Positions 35,535-43,891 are shown, counted from the stretch's first letter. The stretch is DNA of 64,000 nt from Microbulbifer rhizosphaerae (GCF_014191725.1 NZ_JACHWZ010000012.1:120403-184402), one strand, 5' to 3'. Numbers and translations: made by a program. The notes: generated from the sequence alone by a model not told the origin.

Positions 35535-36320
35535 TCATTGACGAATCACACCTTCGGCGACCAGCAAGTCGAAAATTGCCTGCGCCTTCTCCCGGCTGGA
35601 TTCCTGCTTCATGACCTGCCCGCCCTGCCCCTGGGGTTTGGCGGTGGCGGCTTTGAACCGCTCCGCGGCTGATTTGGCCTTGACCACATTCAGTCGTTTG
35701 GGCCTGGGACGGGCTTGCGCTTCCACCCACTCGGCCCGTGCCACATCGGCTTGTGCAAGACCGCGTTGAATGTCGAAGAGGCCACGCTGGCCGGGACCGA
35801 AGGCGGTTTGTCGGGCGCCGGGCGCGGCGCTGTCGACAGTGGCGATGAAGGGCAGCGGCACGGTGAGGGCCCGACGCTGGCCGCGAGGCAGGGCCTGCAG
35901 CACCTCGGCGCGGCCGTTTTCAATGGCGCGGATCTGGGCGATGCGCGGCACCAGCGGCCAACCCAGTCGCTCCGCCAACAGGTAGGGCAGCAGGCCGGAG
36001 GCCTCGCCGCGTTCGGCCTGCACCCCGGCCAGGACGATATCCGCTGGATGGGTGGCGAAGTATTGCAACAGGGACGATGCGGCGTCCGCTTCCGGGGCTT
36101 CCTGCAGCACGGTCATTGTGCGCAGGCCCATGCCCAGGTATTGGCGCAGCGCCGGCTCGCCGGCGTCGCCGACGTGAACCAGGGACAACGACCGACCTGC
36201 GAGTGTCAGGCCAAGTTCCACGGCGCGGGCGTCCTGATCGGCGCGACGCGCGCGGCCGGAGACCGGGTGCTGGCCGACCGAAACCAGGACGGCGATGTTC
36301 AGCGATGTTTCAACGGGCAT
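35535..36320 (-). CDS. etfB: Electron transfer flavoprotein beta subunit (betaine-specific)
   Basis: This 261-residue protein is a divergent EtfB. It has the nucleotide-binding fold NIAVLVSVGQHPVSGRARR, LSLVHVGDAGEPALRQYLGMG and ADIVLAGVQAERGEASGLLPYLLAERL, then LTVPLPFIATVD. It is equivalent to the dedicated ETF subunits encoded next to dgcAB in Pseudomonas (PA5400/PA5401 as I recall). It receives electrons from dimethylglycine demethylation and passes them, with EtfA, to the quinone pool. ATG 36320 fits the family start. A 159-base gap containing REP-like repeats separates it from etfA. Confidence 0.88.
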   Translation of the reverse strand: MPVETSLNIAVLVSVGQHPVSGRARRADQDARAVELGLTLAGRSLSLVHVGDAGEPALRQYLGMGLRTMTVLQEAPEADAASSLLQYFATHPADIVLAGVQAERGEASGLLPYLLAERLGWPLVPRIAQIRAIENGRAEVLQALPRGQRRALTVPLPFIATVDSAAPGARQTAFGPGQRGLFDIQRGLAQADVARAEWVEAQARPRPKRLNVVKAKSAAERFKAATAKPQGQGGQVMKQESSREKAQAIFDLLVAEGVIRQ

Positions 36321-36385
36321 GGTGTGCTTCCTCGATGAATGTCTTTTGAGGGCTACGCCCAACACTGTTTTGTTAGACCTCATTC

Positions 36386-36461
36386 TGTGGGGCCTGCCCT
36401 GCAGGCGATTCACTCGGTGCTATCCGCCACGTCCCATTCGCCAGCAGGGCTGGCTCCCACA
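36386..36461. repeat. Inverted pair of REP-like hairpins between etfA and etfB
   Basis: A GGGGCCTGC-type copy (36386-36408) faces a GGAGCCAGC-type copy (36437-36461). The two arms are different stem variants, as at 12831. The pair sits inside what should be a continuous etfA-etfB transcript and may stabilise or terminate part of the message. Confidence 0.75.
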
Positions 36462-36479
36462 GGGCTAAAGCCTTTGGGG

Positions 36480-37751
36480 CTAGGCCACTTCCAGTGTCTC
36501 TGGCACGGTTGCGTCCGTGTCTTTCCCACCCCGGTGTTCCCGCGCCAGCGCCAACAGCTCCGCCAGGATTTCCGAACTGTCGCCGATGGCGCCCAGGTCG
36601 GCGCGCCTGACCATGTCGCAGCCGTCGTCGAGGTTGATGGCAACCACTTTTTCGCAGCGGCCGATGCCCTGCAAATGCTGCACCGCGCCGGAGATGCCCA
36701 CGGCGACATAGACCCGCGCCGTCACCCAGGTGCCGGTCGCACCGATTTGCCGGAACCGGGGCATGAAACCGTCGTCCACGGCGACACGGCTGGCGCCTTC
36801 GGTCGCGCCCAGTGCGGTGGCCACTTCGTGGAACTGGTCCCAGTCGCGTACGCCGTTTCCGGCAGAGAGAATAAATTCCGCCTCCGCCAGCGGGATCTGG
36901 CTCGGGTCCACCGGCACCAGGCCCTGATCGTGAATGCATACCCGGACGTCCGGGTACTCGTCGAGCTGGATCGGCAACGCCTGGTGACGGCTGTCGTCGA
37001 CCGGCAGGGCGCATTCCTCGGCCAGCAGCAGCACCCGGGGAGTGTGGCGACGAATATCAATGCGGCCGCTGCCGCCGCGACACAGTGTCTCGGTTTCGGT
37101 GACCTGCCAGGCGTGCACCGCCGGTCGTTCGCCCAGGCGCACGGCCAGCCTCGCCCCCAGATCGGCGCCGCCGTGCACGCTGTCCGGGAACAGCCAGAAG
37201 CGGGGCCCCAGTTGATCTTCCACGGCCTGCAGTACGGCCAGTTTCCGTTCGGGGCAATAATCGTCCAGTGCCTGACCGTCGCAGTGGGTCACCTGGATCA
37301 GGCGGTCGGCGCCGGCGGTGTCGAAGCCGGCCTCGCGCGCCTCGCCCAGTACAATGGCGACCACCGCGCCCTGGCCACCTCCGCTGCGCGCCAGTTGCTG
37401 TGCCTGGCCGAGAATATCCCGGTCATGGGATGTCAGGCGGCCCCCGGCCATATCCAACACGGCGGCCACATAAAAGTCCGGCTGCTCGACCCGGTGCAGG
37501 GGCAGTGCCGGCTCCTCGCTATGTGTCGTGGCGCTCCGGCGCAGATCCCGCCCCGACGGTGCCGGGCCGGTGGAACTGCGATCGATGCGTTTTAGTCCGT
37601 TGGGCCCGATAAACCCCACGGCGTGCGGGTTCCTGCGTAACAAGCCTGTCGGTCCCCGCACCGGGCCACCGGCCAGGGATTCGTGCAGGGGATGCAGCCG
37701 GTTGCGCAGTATTCTCTCGGTTCTCGGGTCGCGGCGGATCACATCGCTCAT
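36480..37751 (-). CDS. etfA: Electron transfer flavoprotein alpha subunit (betaine-specific)
   Basis: This 423-residue EtfA-family protein is longer than typical (about 310-330 residues) because of an N-terminal extension (residues 1-90, Arg-rich, MSDVIRRDPRTERILRNRLHPLHE). The core has the FAD domain with ATGTWVTARVYVAVGISGAVQHLQG and KVVAINLDDGCDMVRRADLGAIGD, matching the SGAIQHLAG and NxDPxAPIF motifs of EtfA in altered form. It is adjacent to dgcB, so the ETF serves dimethylglycine and probably sarcosine oxidation. The extension may dock to DgcB. Confidence 0.9.
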   Translation of the reverse strand: MSDVIRRDPRTERILRNRLHPLHESLAGGPVRGPTGLLRRNPHAVGFIGPNGLKRIDRSSTGPAPSGRDLRRSATTHSEEPALPLHRVEQPDFYVAAVLDMAGGRLTSHDRDILGQAQQLARSGGGQGAVVAIVLGEAREAGFDTAGADRLIQVTHCDGQALDDYCPERKLAVLQAVEDQLGPRFWLFPDSVHGGADLGARLAVRLGERPAVHAWQVTETETLCRGGSGRIDIRRHTPRVLLLAEECALPVDDSRHQALPIQLDEYPDVRVCIHDQGLVPVDPSQIPLAEAEFILSAGNGVRDWDQFHEVATALGATEGASRVAVDDGFMPRFRQIGATGTWVTARVYVAVGISGAVQHLQGIGRCEKVVAINLDDGCDMVRRADLGAIGDSSEILAELLALAREHRGGKDTDATVPETLEVA

Positions 37752-37787
37752 CAGTGCTGCTCCTCTTGGCTCATGGCTGCTCTTGGC

Positions 37788-39737
37788 TCACGGCTGCTCT
37801 TGGCTCATGGCTGCTTTCCGCGGCTCATGAACCTCTTCAACCAAAGCATCGGCGACCAGTTCGGCGAGGTCTTTGATCTGTGGGCGGGGCTCGACCACGC
37901 CTTCCAGCATGGCAGTACACTGCTGGCAGGCGACGGCGATAAGATCCGCCTGAACAGCGCGGGCATCTTCGACCCGCATGTCGGCGATGCGGCGTTCACC
38001 CGGTACGTCCGTGATCGGGGCGCCACCGCCACCGCCGCAGCAGCGGGAGCGATAGCCGGATCGTTCCATCTCGCTCAGTTCGATGTTCAGGGCGTTCAGC
38101 AGGGCGCGCGGCGCTTCATATTCGCCGTTGTAGCGCCCCAGATAGCAGGGGTCGTGATAGGTGACGGTGCCGCCTTTGTGCGCTTTCAGTTGCAGCCTGC
38201 CGTCTCGCACCAACCCGTTGATGAAGGTGCTGTGGTGCAGCACCTCGTAGTCTCCGCCCTTCCCTTCTGGATAAAAATCGCCGTATTCGTTCTTGAGAAC
38301 GTGAAAAGCGTGCGGGTCGGTGGTGACGATGCGCTCGAAGCGGTATCGGTTCAGGACGGCGATGTTGTTGCGGGCCAGGCTTTGAAAGGTGGCGTCGTCA
38401 CCGAGGCGGCGGGCGAGATCGCCGCTGTCGCACTCTTCGTTGCCGAGTACCGCGAAATCGACCTGCGCGGCCTTCAGGATCTTGACGAAGGCACGCAGGA
38501 TTCGCTGGCTGCGCATATCGAAGCAGCCGTCGCTGACCCAGAACAGCACCTCGGCACGGCCGACTTCGGCCATCAGCGGCAGGTTCAGGTCCGCCGCCCA
38601 GTTCATCCGGCTGTCGGGCGCGAAGCCGCCGGGGTTGTCGGTGGCGATAAGGTTGTCCAGCACCTCCGCGCCCTTGTTGGGCGTTTCACCTTTCTCCAGG
38701 GTCAGGAAGCGGCGCATATCGACGATGGCATCGACGTGTTCGATCATCATCGGGCACTCTTCCACGCAGGCGCGGCAGGTGGTGCAGGACCAGAGCGTCT
38801 CGGCGCTGAGCAGGCCGTCGACGATGGGCTGGTGGGGCGCGCCGCTGGCGTTACCGGGTTCGACACCGGGGTAGGGACTGCCGGCATAGCGGGCGTCGCT
38901 GCCGCCGCTCAAGCCGACCACCATATCCTGGATCAGCTTCTTGGGGTTCAATGGCTGGCCGGCGGCGTAGGCCGGGCAGACGGCTTCGCATCGGCCGCAC
39001 TGCACGCAGGCGTCGAAGCCGAGCAATTGATTCCAGGTAAAGTCTTCCGGCTTGGCCACCCCCAGGGTGGGCGCCTCCAGGTCCACCGGTTTGAGGCCGG
39101 TGGAGCGGCCGCCGCCGAAGCGCTCCGGGCGGCGGTGAAAGGCCAGGTGCAGGGCGCCGGCAAAGGCGTGTTTCATGGGCCCGCCCCAGCCCATGCCGAA
39201 CAGCATTTCCGCCAGGCCGAGGGCAACGCCGGCCGCCAACAAAATGCTAAGGACCCAGCCGCCAAAACCTTCGGGCAACAGACCGGAGGTCAGCAGGGTG
39301 AGTACAAAGAAGGAGGCGGAAAACACCAGCAGATTCTTTGGCAGCCGCATCCAGGGACCCCTGGAAAGGCGCGCCGGCGGATGGCGCCGGCGCAGGAACA
39401 CGAACACCGCGCCGCAGAACATGAGCAGGGTGGCCAACAACAGGGCCAGGTTGAGCCATCGGCTTTCCAGCCCGAACAGGTGCACTGGCACGATCAGCAG
39501 CATGGAAAGGACAAAACCGCCCGCCGTGGCCACGTGGGTGTTGGACATATAGCGATCGCGCTCTACCACGTGGTGCAAGTCCACCAGGTAGCGCCGCGGC
39601 ATGGCCGCCAGGCCGGCCAGAAACGCCACGGGCTCGGGACGGCCCCGGCGCCAGAGGCGGATGCGGCGCAGGGCGCCGGCGAACAGCAGGCCCAGGGCCG
39701 CGGCCAGCAGGGCGGGAAGTAACCAGTCCAGCATCAT
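37788..39737 (-). CDS. dgcB: DgcB: Fe-S membrane oxidoreductase of dimethylglycine demethylation
   Basis: This 649-residue protein has several N-terminal transmembrane helices (about residues 5-25, 75-115 and 135-180). Two ferredoxin-type 4Fe-4S motifs follow (CVQCGRCEAVCP, CTTCRACVEECP), then a C-terminal cysteine-rich CCG domain pair (DPCYLGRYNG and CCGGGGG). It is equivalent to DgcB of Pseudomonas and works with DgcA to convert dimethylglycine to sarcosine, delivering electrons to ETF or quinone. The start is GTG-ATG-ATG at 39740-39732; ATG 39737 follows GAGAGG. The dgcB start and dgcA stop are separated by the composite repeat insertion. Confidence 0.93.
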   Translation of the reverse strand: MMLDWLLPALLAAALGLLFAGALRRIRLWRRGRPEPVAFLAGLAAMPRRYLVDLHHVVERDRYMSNTHVATAGGFVLSMLLIVPVHLFGLESRWLNLALLLATLLMFCGAVFVFLRRRHPPARLSRGPWMRLPKNLLVFSASFFVLTLLTSGLLPEGFGGWVLSILLAAGVALGLAEMLFGMGWGGPMKHAFAGALHLAFHRRPERFGGGRSTGLKPVDLEAPTLGVAKPEDFTWNQLLGFDACVQCGRCEAVCPAYAAGQPLNPKKLIQDMVVGLSGGSDARYAGSPYPGVEPGNASGAPHQPIVDGLLSAETLWSCTTCRACVEECPMMIEHVDAIVDMRRFLTLEKGETPNKGAEVLDNLIATDNPGGFAPDSRMNWAADLNLPLMAEVGRAEVLFWVSDGCFDMRSQRILRAFVKILKAAQVDFAVLGNEECDSGDLARRLGDDATFQSLARNNIAVLNRYRFERIVTTDPHAFHVLKNEYGDFYPEGKGGDYEVLHHSTFINGLVRDGRLQLKAHKGGTVTYHDPCYLGRYNGEYEAPRALLNALNIELSEMERSGYRSRCCGGGGGAPITDVPGERRIADMRVEDARAVQADLIAVACQQCTAMLEGVVEPRPQIKDLAELVADALVEEVHEPRKAAMSQEQP

Positions 39738-39754
39738 CACCTCTCCGAAAACAA

Positions 39755-39897
39755 CTCTTAAACCAATGCTGTTAAGTTAAGGATTGGCACTTTGTAGGAG
39801 CCTGCTTGCAGGCGAACAAGAACAGGGCTTCGTAGCCGTTCGCCTGCAAGCAGGCTCCTACAAAAGTTGCCTAACTCAACAGCATTGCTCTTAAACC
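39755..39897. mobile_element. 123-bp MITE-like element with nested 70-bp repeat
   Basis: An element (39765-39887) with terminal inverted repeats AATGCTGTTAAGTTA and the inverse of AATGCTGTTGAGTTA is flanked by direct repeats CTCTTAAACC (39755-39764 and 39888-39897). It encloses a complete 70-bp inverted REP-like unit (39793-39862). It sits between dgcB and dgcA, 3 bases beyond the dgcA stop. The other family members are at 32242 and 50868. Confidence 0.8.
39793..39862. repeat. 70-bp inverted REP-like element nested in MITE
   Basis: This is the second copy of the 70-bp unit at 22221-22290: same 24-base arms, same total length, similar 22-base centre ending CGTAGCCG. Its presence inside the element at 39765 shows this repeat family can transpose or be captured. 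Confidence 0.88.
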
Positions 39898-39900
39898 GGA

Positions 39901-41964
39901 TTACAAATCCTTGCACAGGCGCAGGGCATCGTAGATGGCGGCGTGGGTGTTGCGCTGGGAGACGCAGTCGCCCAGGCGCCACAGAATCATGCCGTCACCC
40001 TCTTCCGCCAATACCGGCTGCGCCTTGCAGTCGAACAGCGCCTGCACGTCGATCTGGCCGCGGTTGCGGGACTCGGGTTTGAGTTCGTAATAGAGCGCCT
40101 CGTCGGGGCGTATGCCGTTTTCGATCACCACCTGGTCCACCACCCGCTCTTCGCGCTGGCCGGTGTATTCGTTTTCCAGCACGGCCACTTTCTTGTCGCC
40201 TTCCGGGTAGACCTTTTCCAGCATCAGGTCCGATGTCATTACCACTTCCTTTTCGTAAAGGCTGCGGTAGTAGGTGGGAAAGGTGGTGCCGCCGATGCCC
40301 ACACCGGGTTTGATATCGTCGGTAACCAATTCCACGAGTGCACCCTTGGAGGCTAGGTAGTCGGCCACGGACATGCCGGAAAACTCGCAGATGGTGTCGT
40401 ACACCAGCACGTTCTTGCCCGGCTCCACGGCGCCGCTGAGAATGTCCCAGGAGGACACCACCAGGCCCTCTTCTGCGCCCCATTCCGGGGCCTGGGTGAT
40501 AAAGGGCGTACCGCCGGTAGCCAGTATGCAGACGTCCGGGCGCAGCTCGCGCACCAGTTCGGCGTTCGCCTCGGTACCCAAACGCAGGTCGATACCCAGG
40601 CGCTCCAGCTCCAGGGCGTACCAGCGGGTGATGCCGGCGATCTGGTCGCGCTGCGGGGCGCGGGCTGCCAGGGTGATCTGTCCGCCCAGCTCCTCGCCCT
40701 TCTCCAGCAGGATCACTTCGTGGCCGCGCTCGGCGGCAATACGCGCTGCTTCCATTCCGCCCGGGCCGCCGCCCACCACCACTACCCGGCGTCTGGGCCC
40801 GTCGGTTTTTTCGATGATGTGGGGCAGGCCCATATATTCACGCGAGGTGGCGGCGTTCTGGATGCAGAGCACGTCCAGGCCCTGGTACTGGCGGTCGATG
40901 CAATAGTTGGCCCCCACGCACTGGCGGATCTGATCCACCTGGTTCATCTTGATCTTGGCGATCAGGTGCGGGTCGGCAATGTGCGCCCGTGTCATGCCCA
41001 CGAAGTCCACGTAGCCGGCTTCCAGGATGCGCTGGGCCTGGTTGGGATCCTTGATGTTCTGGGCGTGGATTACCGGCACGTCCACCACTTCCTTGATGCC
41101 GGCGGCCAGGTGCAGGAAGGGCTCCGGCGGGTAACTCATGTTGGGGATGACGTTGGCCAGGGTGTTGTGGGTGTCGCAGCCCGAACCCACCACGCCGAAG
41201 AAATCCAGCAGACCGGTGTCGTTGTAGTAGCGGGCAATCTCTTTCATGTCGTCCTGGTTCAGACCGTCGGGATGGAACTCGTCGCCGCAGATGCGCATGC
41301 CCACGGCGAAGTCCCGGCCCACTTCCTCGCGCACTGCTTTCAGCACTTCCAGGCCGAAGCGCATGCGGTTTTCGAAGCTGCCGCCCCACTCGTCGGTGCG
41401 CTTGTTGACCCGCGGCGACCAGAACTGGTCGATCATGTGCTGGTGCACGGCGGAGAGTTCCACGCCGTCCAGGCCGCCCTCCTTGGCGCGGCGGGCGGCC
41501 TGGGCGAAGTCGCCGATCACACGCCGGATTTCCTCTTCCTCGATAGTCTTGCAGGTGGCGCGGTGCACCGGCTCGCGGATGCCGGAAGGCGACATCAGGT
41601 TGGGCCAGTTCTCACCGTCCCAGCGCGAGCGGCGGCCCATGTGGGTGATCTGGATCATGATCCTGCCGCCATGCTTGTGTACGGCGTCAGCCAGATTCTG
41701 GAAGTGAGGGATGATGCGGTCGGTGGAGAGGTTGACCGAACTCCACCAGCTTTGCGGACTGTCGATGGAGACGACACTGGAGCCACCGCAGATACACAGG
41801 CCACAGCCGCCCTTGGCCTTTTCCTCGTAGTACTTGACGTAGCGCTCGGTGGTCATGCCGCCGTCGGTGGCGTAGACCTCGGCGTGGGCGGTGCTGACGA
41901 TTCGGTTGCGGATAGTGAGCTGATTGATCTGCAACGGGCGGAAAAGTGCTTCGAATTGGGACAT
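39901..41964 (-). CDS. dgcA: DgcA: dimethylglycine demethylase flavoprotein
   Basis: This 687-residue protein belongs to the old yellow enzyme/trimethylamine dehydrogenase family. An N-terminal FMN TIM barrel (about residues 1-340, with LFRPLQINQLTIRNRIVSTAH and DGVELSAVHQHMIDQFWSPRVNKRTDEWGG) is followed by a Cys region (CVGANYCIDRQ... LDVLCIQNA) for a 4Fe-4S cluster. A C-terminal FAD/NAD-like Rossmann half follows (RVVVVGGGPGGMEAARIAAERGHEV as two motifs around residue 390). It oxidatively demethylates dimethylglycine to sarcosine and formaldehyde, with electrons going to DgcB/ETF. Confidence 0.94.
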   Translation of the reverse strand: MSQFEALFRPLQINQLTIRNRIVSTAHAEVYATDGGMTTERYVKYYEEKAKGGCGLCICGGSSVVSIDSPQSWWSSVNLSTDRIIPHFQNLADAVHKHGGRIMIQITHMGRRSRWDGENWPNLMSPSGIREPVHRATCKTIEEEEIRRVIGDFAQAARRAKEGGLDGVELSAVHQHMIDQFWSPRVNKRTDEWGGSFENRMRFGLEVLKAVREEVGRDFAVGMRICGDEFHPDGLNQDDMKEIARYYNDTGLLDFFGVVGSGCDTHNTLANVIPNMSYPPEPFLHLAAGIKEVVDVPVIHAQNIKDPNQAQRILEAGYVDFVGMTRAHIADPHLIAKIKMNQVDQIRQCVGANYCIDRQYQGLDVLCIQNAATSREYMGLPHIIEKTDGPRRRVVVVGGGPGGMEAARIAAERGHEVILLEKGEELGGQITLAARAPQRDQIAGITRWYALELERLGIDLRLGTEANAELVRELRPDVCILATGGTPFITQAPEWGAEEGLVVSSWDILSGAVEPGKNVLVYDTICEFSGMSVADYLASKGALVELVTDDIKPGVGIGGTTFPTYYRSLYEKEVVMTSDLMLEKVYPEGDKKVAVLENEYTGQREERVVDQVVIENGIRPDEALYYELKPESRNRGQIDVQALFDCKAQPVLAEEGDGMILWRLGDCVSQRNTHAAIYDALRLCKDL

Positions 41965-42036
41965 TTTTTGTACCCTTTTTAATGCTACATCAAGTTTCGT
42001 GTATTCGCTCCAGCGCCGTAATCGCTGGGAGGGAGG

Positions 42037-42579
42037 CTAGCCCGTGTAAGAAATCGGGAAGACCTCGAACAACCCGTGATCAAGCCCCTCTTCCGCGGCA
42101 CTTTGTCTCTGTACCGCCCTGGTTTTTATGCCCAGGCCCAGGTTGTTGGCAATTTGATCCATGGCTCCGGCAAACCAACCGGTAAACATGTATTCGACCA
42201 TGCGATTTACCTTGCCGTATTCGTATACAAAGGCAGAGTGGTCGAGCCGCACCCGTGCCTTACCCAAATCGACGTCCAATTGTTCGACGGTGAACAGGCC
42301 CCAGCCACGCTGGGACAGCCGCTTCATGTAATGCTCGAACACCGCGCGACCTATCAGGCCGTGCAGCTCCCCTTCTTTCTCACACCAGTGGTAGGCGGAT
42401 TTATAGCCGGCCTGGTAGAGGATTTCTGCATAGCGCTCGGGGCCGATTTCGGCCTCGATGGCTTTGTGATTGTTGATAAAAAAGTGCCGGGGCACGTAGA
42501 GCATCGGCAGGGCGTCGGTGGTCCAGACGCCGGTCTCGTCATCGACACTGATAGGAAGATCCGGTGCGTGACTGGTCAT
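42037..42579 (-). CDS. DUF5943/V4R-like protein of the dgc operon
   Basis: This 180-residue protein is of unknown function and conserved beside dgcA in betaine-degrading Pseudomonas (I recall PA5397). It contains YKSAYHWCEKEGELHGLIGRAVFEHYM and WGLFTVEQLDVDLGKARVRL, with the general look of a 4-vinyl-reductase (V4R) ligand-binding fold. A lone Cys and several His/Glu residues could bind a metal or ligand. It lies 72 bases upstream of dgcA on the same strand. A possible role is binding of an intermediate or assembly of DgcAB; neither is shown. Confidence 0.75.
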   Translation of the reverse strand: MTSHAPDLPISVDDETGVWTTDALPMLYVPRHFFINNHKAIEAEIGPERYAEILYQAGYKSAYHWCEKEGELHGLIGRAVFEHYMKRLSQRGWGLFTVEQLDVDLGKARVRLDHSAFVYEYGKVNRMVEYMFTGWFAGAMDQIANNLGLGIKTRAVQRQSAAEEGLDHGLFEVFPISYTG

Positions 42580-42597
42580 GGTGGTTTCTCCTATATA

Positions 42598-42712
42598 CCC
42601 GCTCAGGGCTGTTTACCTAGCCCGCTCGGGGCTGTTCACCTAACCCGCTCAGGGCTATTCACCTAACCCGCTCAGGGCTGCTCACCTAACCCGCTCAGGG
42701 CTGTTCACTCGC
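42598..42712. repeat. Five tandem 23-bp repeats at a gene border
   Basis: Five consecutive 23-base units (CCCGCTCAGGGCTGTTCACCTAA with small changes) start at 42598, 42621, 42644, 42667 and 42690. The last unit contains the TGA stop of the dipeptidase-like gene (42705-42707, minus strand). Each unit repeats that stop-codon context, forming a ladder of stops between the two genes. There are no spacers, so it is not a CRISPR. Confidence 0.9.
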
Positions 42713-43682
42713 CCCAGACGTCGGCCAACACCCGCAGCCAGTTTTCACCCATAACCTTGCGCACCAGTTGCTCGGAGAAGCCGTGACGCAATAGCGCTTC
42801 GGTCAGGTTTGGGAACTCGCCGACAGTGCGAATCCCCTCGGGATTAACGATCTTCCCGAAGTTGGTCAGGCGCCGGGCGTAGCCTTTATCGTGCGTCAGC
42901 CATTCGAAGAAGGGCTGGCCGTGCCCCTGGGTGAAGTCCGTTCCGATTCCCACCTGGTCTTCACCGGCAATGTCGATGACATAACTGATGGCCTCGACAT
43001 AGTCGTCGATGGTGGAGTCGATGCCGTTTTTCAAAAACGGCGCGAACATGGTGACACCGACGAAGCCGCCGTGGCCCGCGATAAAGCGGAGCTCCTCGTC
43101 CGATTTGTTGCGCGGGTGCTCCTTGAGTCCGGAGGGAAGGCAATGGGAATAGCAAACAGGTTTTTTTGACTCCAGGATCACCTCCTGCGAGGTTTTCGAC
43201 CCGACGTGAGACAGATCGCACATGATTCCGACCCGGTTCATTTCCGCCACCACTTCCCGGCCGAAATCGGACAAACCGCCATCGCGCTCATAACAACCAG
43301 TGCCAATCAGGTTCTGGGTGTTGTAGCACATCTGCACCACCCCAACGCCGAGGTCCTTGAATATCTGCACGTAACCCAACTGATCTTCGAATGCGTGGGC
43401 ATTTTGGAAGCCGAGCATGATGCCGGTTTTTCCGGCTTCCTTTGCGCGACGAATATCCGACGTGTGGCGCACTTTGATCAACAGGTCGCTGTTGTCTTCA
43501 ATGAGTTGGTTCATCTCGACGATATTGTCGACAGTGCTCTGAAAATTTTCCCAAACCGACACGGTACAGTTGGCGGCGGTAAGACCGCCTTTACGCATAT
43601 CTTCGAAGAGCTCACGGTTCCATTTGGCGATAATGAGGCCGTCGATGACGATGGCGTCCCGATGTAGTTCGGTGGCGTTCAT
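42705..43682 (-). CDS. Membrane-dipeptidase-family protein lacking some metal ligands
   Basis: This 325-residue protein belongs to the renal dipeptidase (M19) amidohydrolase-like family, in the branch encoded beside dgcA. The usual N-terminal HxD zinc motif (DGHND) reads DGLII here (Leu16, Ile18), and the bridging Glu is Gln93 (GFQNAH). The later histidines are kept (His159 in DLSHVG, His180 in YSHCLP). It is therefore probably not a standard dipeptidase. It may hydrolyse another small amide or act non-catalytically in betaine breakdown. Start MNATELHRD at 43682. A paired TGTCGC-like site lies about 76 bases upstream. Confidence 0.85.
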   Translation of the reverse strand: MNATELHRDAIVIDGLIIAKWNRELFEDMRKGGLTAANCTVSVWENFQSTVDNIVEMNQLIEDNSDLLIKVRHTSDIRRAKEAGKTGIMLGFQNAHAFEDQLGYVQIFKDLGVGVVQMCYNTQNLIGTGCYERDGGLSDFGREVVAEMNRVGIMCDLSHVGSKTSQEVILESKKPVCYSHCLPSGLKEHPRNKSDEELRFIAGHGGFVGVTMFAPFLKNGIDSTIDDYVEAISYVIDIAGEDQVGIGTDFTQGHGQPFFEWLTHDKGYARRLTNFGKIVNPEGIRTVGEFPNLTEALLRHGFSEQLVRKVMGENWLRVLADVWGE

Positions 43683-43757
43683 GTGTAGATACCCTGTGAT
43701 TTTCTCGGTGGTCGGGTAGGAAGTGTATTCACGGGGGTAGGGAGCGAGTTCACTGGA

Positions 43758-43785
43758 TGCGACAGGGGGGGCACTAAAATCGGCA
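43758..43785 (-). promoter_or_regulatory. Candidate GbdR-type site upstream of the dipeptidase-like gene
   Basis: On the minus strand, TGCCGA (starting 43785) and TGTCGC (starting 43764) are spaced 21 bases start to start, two helical turns, and end about 76 bases before the gene start. The same arrangement and spacing precede gbcA and soxB. AraC-family activators bind two such half-sites. The sequence pattern is seen, and the GbdR assignment is inferred from context. Confidence 0.45.
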
Positions 43786-43891
43786 TGGCGGACGATGCCC
43801 GCCATTGGAAAAGAGGATGCAACAAGAGTTGCCCGACAGTTTGTCGTTGAAAAATGGGAGGGGCGATGGAATTCCGTTCTCCACCGCTAGG

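Noticed and set aside
37683..39722. 679-codon plus-strand frame opposite dgcB
   Set aside because: Antisense of the Fe-S protein DgcB, with no motifs and a composition typical of shadow frames.
42598..42712. Tandem repeats as a possible CRISPR array
   Set aside because: The 23-bp units are contiguous with no unique spacers, and no cas genes are present.
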